DNA of 64,000 bases from Pseudocercospora fijiensis CIRAD86 (taxonomy: Eukaryota > Ascomycota > Dothideomycetes > Mycosphaerellales > Mycosphaerellaceae): the NCBI RefSeq assembly GCF_000340215.1, contig NW_006921532.1, forward strand, positions 4,725,126 to 4,789,125. The letters run 5' to 3'. A model generated the notes under the pieces. That model searched no databases, was not told the origin of the DNA, and worked only from the letters and a program-made list of their open reading frames with translations. Position numbers and translations under genes: made by a program. Position 1 is the stretch's first letter. The number at the start of each line of letters is the position of its first letter. Of this stretch, positions 56,301 through 64,000 are shown in pieces.

Positions 56301-57021
56301 CTTAGAGGCCGCTCCGCAGTAGACATAGATACTACCTTATTACAGTCTATAGCGCTTTAGAAGGACTATAAGATACGCTTCGGAAATAGCCGTTAACTAC
56401 TAGCTACGCTATAGCGCTTATTTAAAGGACTATCGGACCTCGAGCGCTAGCAAATTGAGTCTTAAACTAACCTAGTTGCTACTAATAATAACCCCTTCGA
56501 AGCCTTCATTTATACTAGTCTAATAGCACTACTACTAGTTAGCGAGAAGCCTATTCTTATAAGCCCTATTAACTAGTAGGTTTAATAGCGGAAGACCTAC
56601 GATCTAGCACTATAGCAACTGGCTATTAATACATTGTTAGCCTTCGCTATATCCGCTAAGTTAGAGAGGACCTTTAGTATAAGCCGCCGTACTACTAGAT
56701 AGGACTGTATACGTATAAGTAGCGACTATATTCGTATAAATAAGTGCTCGAAGAACTAGACAAGAATAGGGGTTGCTAAGGTACTATTAGAACTAGCTAC
56801 ACTAGAAGAGGTAGAAGAAGGGCTATTACTAGCCTTATATTTAGTCTTAGGTGCTAGCAACAACGACGACGGCTTATAAATCTATCTCCTTCTTAACCCT
56901 AAGCATTACTAGGTACTAATTATATAATTACGTGACTATGAATACTAATTATTCACTTATTATTAACTATGATTGTGATTATAGGCGCTGACTAGTGAGT
57001 ACTTAGTATTTAACAACTATG
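53362..57021 (+). mobile_element. hAT DNA transposon, 3660 bp, RIP-degraded
   Basis: The element begins CATAGTTGTTGATTACTAA and the reverse complement of its end reads CATAGTTGTTAAATACTAA, an imperfect TIR of roughly 25 bp. It is flanked by the perfect 8-bp duplication AGCATAGC (53354-53361 and 57022-57029). Subterminal DNA has many short ATAATCA/TGATTAT repeats. The interior is TA-rich and CA/TG-poor, as expected after RIP. The coding strand is plus, the opposite of the host gene. Confidence 0.93.
54600..56880 (+). pseudogene. hAT transposase, inactivated by RIP
   Basis: One plus-strand frame can be followed through many TAG/TAA codons to about 56,880. An N-terminal BED-type zinc-finger remnant (about 54,830-54,930) keeps the 'SSNAP*YLAKKH' part but has lost the Cys pair to Tyr, as expected from RIP of TGC. 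The middle has the hAT pattern ('EFRDLILAVNP', 'YISCILNRVTIAFMFAKD'). Near 56,640-56,710 is the dimerisation domain 'LLAFAISAKLERTFSISRRT', matching the hAT C-terminal consensus. Gln encoded by CAA survives, whereas expected CAG and TGG positions are mostly TAG. No functional product is possible. Confidence 0.8.
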
Positions 57022-57029
57022 AGCATAGC
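57022..57029. repeat. Target-site duplication, right copy
   Basis: Exact repeat of AGCATAGC at 53354-53361, directly after the right hAT terminus. Confidence 0.95.
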
Positions 57030-57843
57030 AGTACACCGACACCGACCCCATTCTTTCGCGAGAGCCGCGTATGCTTCACGAGGACTGCCGGTAGAATGGA
57101 TAGGAATGCGTCTGTGGCAGTATTGAATGCTCCCATACCGTACTGATAGTTGGTCTGAATACTGCTCTTGTTAGTACCTTGGTTCACGGCATCATGTCAG
57201 AGAGAGAAAAACGAACGTTGGGTGCCAGCAGTACTCGTCGTACTTGAGTTGCTTCTCAAATGTCCAGAATGTGTCCAAGTTCGTTCCGCATTGGGCAAAG
57301 AATACTACGACTCCAACAACGTTGACAATCAGCTGAAACAGGATGATACAGTATATCGGCCAAGTCTTCACACGGGAATCAGTCTTTGTCAGGAAGAGTA
57401 GAGTGCAGCAGAAACTGATTCGTCCGAGCATTGGACTTAGGAAGCCGAAAAGTAGAGACCAGACTCCGCACTTCATGGTTTGCTCCAGCGTTTCCAGCCC
57501 ATATATCGTGAAGATGTCGATGATATGATGTCCAAATTTGTATTTTATCGCAAGCTGGATCATGATCGCATGCGCAAGGCCGCATAGCTGAAGATGTTAG
57601 CCGATGTCGCGAGAGTCGTTCACTTTGCGCGGCTCGTATTGGACTCACGACGGCCAGGACCATCAACACGTCGTCAGCAAAAAGCCGACGTGCTGTGAGC
57701 CATTTGGTATAAAGCCGAAGAACAACGACTAGAATCGAGACCCCAAGCAGGACCCATGTTACCCGCTCCATTAATGGTCCCTGGGAGGCATTGGGTGCAG
57801 AAACTGCGGATTTTATCACTCTGCCGACTGTGGTCGAGGCCAT

Positions 57844-59029
57844 GGGTCCAGCCGGCAGCCAAAGCCCGTTGTCGACATTTGCGTTTCAGAGCGACATCCG
57901 ATTGAGGCACTGGAAAAATCGAGAGGAATGAGGGAGGGAGGACAGTGAGAGTCAAACTTGCTAAAAATGCCATAGCGCAACGCGGCAGCCACGAACCGAT
58001 CATGCAACGATGATCTGGCTATCAGGATACAGAGTCTACAGTACGCACATGAGAGTGAAAGCGCTAAATTCCCCAATCCTGGACTTCATGGTTCGTAACA
58101 AATCAGAAATGTCAGATTCTACTGGCCGCTGGTATCCACTTTCACTCCGATGCGTCGAGACGCTGTATGCCGACATGCCGATGCCCTTCAGTCAGGACTG
58201 CCGACAGCGATTCGAGCGCCGGTGGCATTAACCTGTGACCGCCGGGCCTGCAGATGTGGAGGGAGCGAGGATTGAGACTGCTCGGCCCGGTCAAGTCGAC
58301 TACGGACTAATTACGGATGATGAAATATGATCTATGCTATATCGCTAGTAGATCAGTTACCGCACTTGAGCAGTCGTAAACGAGAGCTCTCGGTTGGTTG
58401 ATGTATCGGGAGAAGCGTCTGCTTCTCAGTATGTATACTCGCAAGCTGGACTCGGGCTTTGATCGCCAGGCAATTATTCTTGTAAAGCCAGGAGACATGC
58501 GCGGACGAGTACGCATTGAATAAACTGCGTCCCCATCCTCCTCAGATATTTATACACTCTGCGTCAGCGCTGTCTTCATGGTCGTTGCCCTTCGCGCACA
58601 GCGTGCTTAGATCAAAACTTCAAGTGAACTATGTTGGGAAAATGGGGGCCAAGACTAGCAATGGTCTGAAATGCCGCTCATGGCAGCAGGTTAATCTATG
58701 ATTCCTTAGCTAGTATTTCGCTACGCATGGAAAGAGGATACTTCTCGTGGCCTTGCAGCCATGGCGGACTTCCAGCACTCAATGCGGACTGGTGTCTGTA
58801 AAGGACGTGATCTTGTCCACTCGCCAACCCGTGTTGCTAGCCATGCATAGGAACTGGACCACGTCCTCAAAGCATGTCAAAGAGCTTCGCATCTGTAAAA
58901 CGATGCCCTCGTTGTCGCGCAAGGAGAGTCCTACTGAATCCATTTCATCCTCTGCTTGCTAGGCTTGCCCCAAGATCATCTTTAAGCATCCGTACTTACT
59001 GATTGTAGTAGAATGCTGTGCGAAGGTCT
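57844..59029. other. Intergenic, 1.2 kb, no firm gene
   Basis: The left part holds the promoter of the broken receptor gene. Near 58779-58943 a minus-strand frame of 54 codons has protein-like amino-acid use ('NEGIVLQMRSSLTCFEDVVQFLCMA') but no family, partner exon or support. I leave it uncalled here and list it among the findings. Confidence 0.4.
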
Positions 59030-59984
59030 TCAATCCTCAGGATCGTCAGTCTTGCCGAAATTCCATTTCGTCCGCACCTGATCTTTCGTCATCGGCTTTC
59101 CAGAACCTGTGAATCCAACCTGGTAGCAAGTCAGTAGATGTCTCGGGGAAGAGCGAGCCCTAGAGACTTACCTTGGCGCCTGGTAAGTCAGGAGTGCGAA
59201 ATTGGCTGTCCTTTTTCAATTTCGTTGACCCGCCGACAGCAGGCTTCTTGGGGCCTGACTTTTGCCAGTCGTTCCAACTGCTCTTTCCCTTCTCGAGCGC
59301 TTTCTGCCCCTTGAGCTTCTTCGGCGCGGGAGCCATGCGCGTGGGACCATCACTGACCTTGCTAGGTTCTTTCTTCTGCAAAGCTGTCGTGTCTATCAAA
59401 GGTGCGGCGGAGATGACTGTGGCATGCGAGGTGGCCTTTGGCGAGACCGGAGGTGGTGGAGGCGGTATCGCATTAGTGGGCACAGGTGTACTATCGGCTT
59501 TTCGTTTCTTCATGTTCTCAACAGGCCGCACCTCGTGCTTCCGCTTCTGCTCCTTCTCATTGTAGCCAGTAAATTTGACACTGTAAACAGGATCTGAGGA
59601 GCTACCAGTTTTGGCAACTATTGTCGCGGGATACCATTGCCTGTCGGCGGAATACTTGGCCTGGACCGAGTCGCCGACATTGAAAGTGACACGAGTCTCT
59701 TCTGGCGGTGGTGGAGGTGGATCGACGGCGGATGTCTGAAATTTGGGGTGCTTGCTCATGTCATATTTGGGAGGCAGATGGCCGGGCGGCGGTGGAGGGG
59801 CGGCAGTTTGTGATGTATTTGCTGCTGAAATTTGGGCTTTGAGGTGTGCAATCTGTGCTTCGAAGGTGGGAATCAGGTCGCGCGCGTCGTTGTCGTCAGG
59901 ATCCATTTCCAAAGCCATGGTGCACGTGTTCAGCCCATCTTCAGCTTCTGCGAGCTCCTGCTCGAGTTGCGCAAGATCGCTCAT
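59030..59984 (-). CDS. SPF30: Tudor-domain splicing factor, SPF30/SMNDC1 type
   Basis: Exon 1 is 59984-59172 and exon 2 59119-59030, joined across a 52-bp intron (GTAAGT donor, CCAG acceptor), giving 300 residues. The human counterpart is a spliceosome assembly factor that binds dimethylarginine on Sm proteins. The N-terminal helical 'LAQLEQELAEAEDGLNTC...EAQIAHLKAQI' is the usual coiled coil. A Pro-rich linker leads to a Tudor domain at about residues 100-160: 'FNVGDSVQAKYSADRQWYPATIVA' and 'YSVKFTGYNEKEQKRKHEV', with the aromatic-cage Trp/Tyr visible. The C-terminal 'SSWNDWQKSG' and, in exon 2, 'GFTGSGKPMTKDQVRTKWNF' are the conserved SPF30 tail. Confidence 0.93.
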
Positions 59985-61031
59985 CGTGGTCGCAGCCAAC
60001 AGCGGTAGACCTGCAGCGATGCAGAGATGGGCTGCAATTGCTCTAGTTATGGTCCGGTGTACGCGATCTGGAATCTGGATGTGGATGTGGATGTTGGCTG
60101 CGCACGTGCGAACCTCGCCTCGCAACAGAGTTGAAGATCTATCTTCTTGGCAAACTCTAAAATGTCCCCTCGATGACCAGACGACTTCACGTGCGGGCAT
60201 TTCACTTAATTCCGACGAGCGGCGAGGACAAGGACAAGCCAGGCCAGGCCATGCCATGCCTCCGCAAATAATGATGCATTGCATTGCACTCGATTGCAGC
60301 GTCTATTCACAGTCGATACCAGACAATCAACGATACCTCATGGGGTGTGTGCAGTGGACGTCAAAGCTATGCGACTTGGGGGGCCTCCGCTGGATTTATC
60401 AGCATGCCATCAGCGAGGCGCGGCAGCTGTACGCTTCGAAGAACCAACAACCTTTGCGGTGCTGCAGCGTTTCTCGCCTTACCACGAAATCCTGGTCGCA
60501 TTGTCTGCTGTCTTCCAATCATCCGTTTGACCACTGTTCGTCTCGTTTTCGTGTGCAGCGTAGCGTGCTGCGCTCTCTGCCCTTTGCCTGCCGCCGACGC
60601 CGACGCTGTGGCAGAAGAGAGAGTAGCCCGTGATAAGCTCGGCCATCACGACCGTCTCAGGCCACTTTCGCCATCGTCCTGCTGCCAGCAGTTTCTCTCC
60701 GACATCCTGTCACGACTGCTCCGCTCCGCTCCGCTCCGCCACCGCTGCCACCCCGAGCGGGCGCATCATAGTCTGAGCAGTGCATAGGCTGAGAATCGAG
60801 GTATGCCCTTTGCAACAGTCCAGCCCGCCAGCCCCAGTCCATGCAATGGAACGCACAGCTTCGGTGGGGTTGATCGCCTTGCTCCATCCCGAGTGAGGCT
60901 ACTGCGCATCCGCCGCACCATAATCCTCCGTCCAGACTCACCAGGCCCCGTCAATCTCACGCTCTCCCTTGTTCCTTCGTCTCCTCTTTGACAATTGCTG
61001 ACCAGCAGCCTTAGCCACTCCGTCCAGATCG
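59985..61031. promoter_or_regulatory. Divergent promoter of SPF30 and the AP-1-like gene
   Basis: About 1.05 kb. It contains a CCATG-type short tandem near 60243-60259 and a CCGCT pentanucleotide run at 60720-60740. Long overlapping frames occur on both strands without protein-like content. A long leader is usual for Yap1-type genes, and the pyrimidine-rich block at 60930-60990 would suit it. Confidence 0.5.
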
Positions 61032-63313
61032 ATGGCCGGTCGCCTAACAAAGCCAAAAGAACAACCCGCTCCGTACTTGTCCTCCAATCAGCAGGACCTC
61101 CTCCTCGCCGCATTGAACTCGCAAGCCCGTAGCCAAGGCCAAAGCACGTCGGTCGGCGACGGCCTGTTGAAAAGATCACGCTCGGACCCCTCAGCCGCAG
61201 CTCAAACGGACACCATGAGCGGTGCCAATGGTACGCTCTTCATGAGCCCGCAAGATGCGGCGCTCGACAACTTCGACATCAATTACACCCCAGACGTGGA
61301 TTACCTTGATGGGGACAATTTCGAGTTCGAAAATGCCGATCTGGGCGGAGAAATGATCGGCGCGTTGCCAGGAAGCGGCTCTGGCGACGACTCTCAAGTC
61401 AGCAATGGCGATGGCCACGAGAAGCGCAAGAGTCCAGACGAGAATGGAGGTGCTGCAGAAGGCGACACAAAGAGACAGGAAACAGAAGAAGGCGAGAAAG
61501 GCGCCAAGAAGCCCGGCAGGAAACCGCTCACCACGGAACCGACAACAGTAAGTACTTCGCAGCAGCAATTCCCAATGCGCAGCCTAACTCTTTCTAGAAA
61601 CGAAAAGCGCAAAATCGTGCGGCACAGCGCGCTTTCCGTGAACGTAAGGAGAAACATTTGAAGGATCTGGAGACGAAAGTCACCGAGCTGTCAAAAGCTC
61701 AGGAAGCTGACAAGCACGAGAACGGGCTGCTGAAGGCCCAAGTGGAACGCTTGCAGACTGAATTGCGTGAATATCGCAAGCGGCTTTCCTTGAACAGTGG
61801 CGCTCTCCGCGGATCACCGCCACTCAATGCTGTCGGTGTACAACATCGCAGCAACAGCGCTGGGTCGTACAATGGAGGCTTTCAGTTCGACTTCCCAAAA
61901 TTTGGTGGCCTCCCTGGAAGTGCGTTGTTCGGAAACCAGAACCTCTCCACCGGCAACAGCCCCATTAACAAGGCTTCTGGCAACACTGCTCCAGCTATGA
62001 CTCAGTCGCCAACCAGTCTCAATGGACATCGGAACTCTCTGTCGCAGGGGCAAAACTCGCGCCAGAACAGCATGGGTCGAAGCATGAGCCCTCAAAGTCT
62101 TCAAGGCAACGGATCCAGTGTGACAAGCCCTGCGCAAATGACCAACAGTGATGCAACGTTTGCGCCGTACAGCACCAACAACAATATGCATGGCTTTGCC
62201 AGCACACTTCCACAAATGAACAATGATGGTTTTGGAGACCTGTTCAGCCCGAGCATTCTCAAGGGCGCCAACTCGGACGAGTATTTCGGTGGCTCCAAAC
62301 TCAACACAACCGCTTCGTCGGTTTCCAACCTCGACAACGGCGGCGACAGTACTGCTGGACTGAATCGCGTGTTCCAATTCAATGGTGGTAGCATTAGCGA
62401 TAGCACGTCCCCGAGCGCCAGCTCGTCCAGCCAATGGAATGCAAATGGCAACAGCTCTTGTGGCACATCTCCTGAGCCTTCTCACGACAGCCCTGCGCTC
62501 AAGGACAATAAGGAGAAGCCTGCAGAGAATTTCTGCGACAAGATAAACCCCAACAAACAACAGACGAACATTTCTCATGTTGCGAAAACAGACTACAGTT
62601 CGCAGACGGGTCTCAATTCCATGTTTGGGTTTCCGAACAACGACTACAATGTTCCGTCTCTCAATAGCTTTGATCCGGTACTTTTTGGCGATTACCGAGA
62701 CAGCAACGACGCCATTGTCGGAGCTGGTGGTGATTTCACAGGCGGTTTCTTCGACGATGCATTAAATCCGTCATCTTTTGATATGGGCTCTCCTAGCAAT
62801 CTTTTTGGCATTCTTCAATCGCCACAACAGACACAAAGCTCGTTGGCTGTAAGCAAGTCACCGGTAAACGCATCCACGCCGAGCAGGACTTTGATGGCAG
62901 AGATTGAGAAGACTCGTGACGGAGACAATGACGAGCACCTGGTTTCCGCTCAGCCGCGGAAGAAGCCTGCGGATGGCAAATACGTCAGCTGCAATAGCAT
63001 CTGGAACCAGCTTCAATCGAATCCTGATTTCCAGGAGGGCAAGTTCGATCTAGATGGCTTGTGCTCAGAGCTTCGTGCGAAGGCAAAGTGCTCCGAGTCT
63101 GGCGTGATGGTTGATCAGGATCATGTGGAGGCTGCTCTCAAGAAGCTTGGCCAAAAGAATGAAGCTGGTAAGCCATTTGAAGTTCCATCTCTGATGTTTG
63201 AGCAGGACAGCTGGTGAGTCTGTCAAATATCGGTTGATCGCACAACAATGTTTACTGACACCATCTGAAGGGATAAAATTATGAGAAAGCTCCAGAATGG
63301 ACCTCGCGCATGA
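61032..63313 (+). CDS. YAP1: AP-1-like bZIP redox regulator (Yap1/Pap1 type)
   Basis: Exons 61032-61547, 61598-63213 and 63271-63313 join in frame to 724 residues; the introns are 50 and 57 bp. Yap1-type factors move to the nucleus when oxidants form disulfides between two Cys-rich domains, blocking Crm1 export, and switch on antioxidant genes. The bZIP is at about residues 173-235 ('KRKAQNRAAQRAFRERKEKH', then Leu heptads), split exactly at its start by intron 1. An N-terminal Cys-domain remnant 'ENFCDKINP' lies near residue 483. The C-terminal domain has Cys near residues 638, 661 and 670 ('VSCNSIW', 'GLCSELRAKAKC') and the export-signal-like 'DLDGLCSELRAKA'. Without intron 2 the protein would stop right after 'EQDSW'; the third exon adds a typical basic end. 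Confidence 0.95.
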
Positions 63314-63738
63314 ATGGCGTCTCAGCAGATGGGCACGGAGATGTGAACTTATGAAAAGGAAAGGGCTCCGAGCTCAGATTGAATGGCTACTGCAGTACAT
63401 TCGCGTATCACGACTTGCTACATTATGGTTGGAACGGGAGTTGATGGGCAGGATTTCGCAAAACGCGGCACGAAAGGATTAGATACGGCGAGGCCAGTTT
63501 TGATTTGATGATGGCGGACAAGCTGTATGTTACAGATGAGAAATAACGACTTGACTCCCAAGCATTTCCAAGAATGGTGAAACCACTGTGCGCTTGCGAA
63601 CTGTTGGATGCGTGGCTCATTGCGCCAAGGCTTAGCTTATATCCTGTTGTCCCTGGCAACCTCAGCATCGAAACACGGCATCATGCACATTCCATGTGAG
63701 CGATGAATTGATTGACCGCAGACGCCGCTGCAGGCAAG
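63314..63738. other. Intergenic, 0.42 kb
   Basis: This lies between the AP-1-like gene and the truncated gene at the edge. No gene or motif is recognised. Confidence 0.5.
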
Positions 63739-64000
63739 ATGCCGAGTTCGTCACAGTATCGTGATCAACGCGATAGCCCTGCTCGCCGACAACGAAGACG
63801 GAGAACACATCATCGCACAGACAGCAATGGCGAGTTGCTCGGTCGGTTCGAGGAGCGGGAGAGAGACCGAGACCTCACGCCGCCCAGCAGCCCCACCAAA
63901 CACAGAAGTCGCAACCCAGACAGAGACAGAGATCGTGAGCGTGAGCGTGATCGATCCAGACCACGGCGCAGTCATCGCGAGCATAGAAGGAGTTCGCGAG
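63739..64000 (+). CDS. N-terminal fragment of an Arg/Asp/Glu/Ser-rich protein, cut by the window edge
   Basis: The frame from the ATG at 63739 stays open to the last base (87 codons). Composition is extreme: alternating Arg with Asp, Glu and Ser ('DRDRDRERERDRSRPRRS'), like the RD/RE/RS segments of splicing and RNA-processing factors (for example U1-70K or SR-related proteins). No folded domain is reached. On the opposite strand a frame also exists but is the complement of the repeats. The true identity needs the sequence beyond 64000. Confidence 0.6.
   Translation, partial: MPSSSQYRDQRDSPARRQRRRRTHHRTDSNGELLGRFEERERDRDLTPPSSPTKHRSRNPDRDRDRERERDRSRPRRSHREHRRSSR

Larger units (their letters stand above)
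52877..57843 (-). pseudogene. Rhodopsin-fold (Pth11-like) receptor gene split by a hAT transposon
   Basis: The 5' part lies at 57843-57030: exons 57843-57649, 57587-57217 and 57164 onward, with introns of 61 and 52 bp. The 3' part resumes at 53353 and runs to a TGA at 53166, or to 52877 if a frameshift is allowed. The insertion lies at 53362-57021. Sequence is typical of the fungal seven-helix rhodopsin-like domain: 'WVLLGVSILVVVLRLYTKW' with the 'RRLFADDVLMVLAV' loop, 'GLETLEQTMKCGVWSLLFGFLSPMLGRISF' (read in parts), the extracellular 'QYGMGAFNTATDAFLSILPAV', and 'MAASIVKTYEAKALSEVTDYTYN' before the last helix 'VELNVVIITASIP'. Leaving out one target duplication and the element, the frame runs on without a break from helix 6 (57030 side) into 53353. 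The ~100 residues encoded at 52877-53185 look like the usual hydrophilic tail ('GITVTTEVEVTYQ') but lie in a +1 frame to the helices. Confidence 0.85.

Noticed and set aside
59743..60633. Plus-strand frame of 296 codons between SPF30 and the AP-1-like gene
   Set aside because: Its first part is antisense to SPF30, and the rest crosses the divergent promoter with simple repeats. No domain is seen.
61814..62578. Minus-strand frame of 254 codons
   Set aside because: It is antisense to the AP-1-like gene; Ala/Arg/Val-rich composition is a shadow of Ser/Asn/Gly codons.
63751..63984. Minus-strand frame of 77 codons at the right edge
   Set aside because: It is the complement of the Arg/Asp/Glu repeats of the truncated plus-strand gene.

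Overview
The window is nuclear DNA of a filamentous ascomycete (Pezizomycotina), most likely a Dothideomycete. The evidence is short introns (about 47-65 bp, with GTRNGT donors and CTRAC/TACTAAC branch sites), CFEM proteins, a heterokaryosis-style hypothetical protein, a Pth11-like rhodopsin-fold receptor, and blocks of transposon DNA changed by repeat-induced point mutation (RIP). The order is only inferred; nothing here fixes the species.

Left arm (1-21.4 kb), dense housekeeping genes. In order: a 6PGDH-like NAD-binding protein (+), a large hypothetical protein with two C-terminal membrane segments (-), a membrane-anchored CFEM protein (+), transketolase (+), a coiled-coil protein (-), GlcNAc-6-phosphate deacetylase (+), the HOPS subunit Vps39/Vam6 (-), the mRNA-decay subunit Lsm1 (+), and a 785-residue protein of unknown function (+). 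Gene pairs alternate between tight convergent ends (54-149 bp) and shared divergent promoters (about 270-300 bp).

Transposon island (21.8-30.9 kb). It holds a 3.97-kb Mutator-like element (MULE) and a 3.95-kb PIF/Harbinger-like element. Both have recognisable terminal inverted repeats, and both have reading frames riddled with TAG/TAA where Gln or Trp codons are expected. About 1.2 kb of ordinary-looking DNA with microsatellites lies between them.

Middle (31-53 kb), genes again. In order: a GPI-type CFEM protein (+), a DUF7587-like protein (+), Zds1-type PP2A regulator (-), an Mpv17/PMP22 family protein (+), heme A synthase COX15 (-), a long BTB/POZ protein (+), a 102-residue protein with a 15-nt micro-exon (+), Mediator subunit MED7 (-), a PAP2 lipid phosphatase (+), and an MFS (DHA2-like) transporter (-). 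The MED7/PAP2 divergent promoter contains a 1.3-1.4 kb AT-rich palindromic (fold-back) element.

Right arm (53-64 kb). A complete 3660-bp hAT element, with TIRs and a perfect 8-bp target-site duplication, sits inside a seven-helix rhodopsin-fold receptor gene. The host reading frame is still continuous across the empty site, so this is a clean transposon knockout. A second, independent frameshift may lie near the receptor's C-terminus. Beyond it are a Tudor-domain splicing factor (SPF30/SMNDC1 type, -), the AP-1-like redox regulator (YAP1 type, +), and the first exon of an Arg/Asp/Glu/Ser-rich protein that runs off the window.

No metabolic gene cluster links the intact genes; they are ordinary neighbours. 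The notable biology is genome defence and mobile DNA: three element superfamilies inactivated by RIP, one gene knocked out by insertion, and one unclassified fold-back element in a promoter. No convincing tRNA, rRNA or CRISPR was seen.
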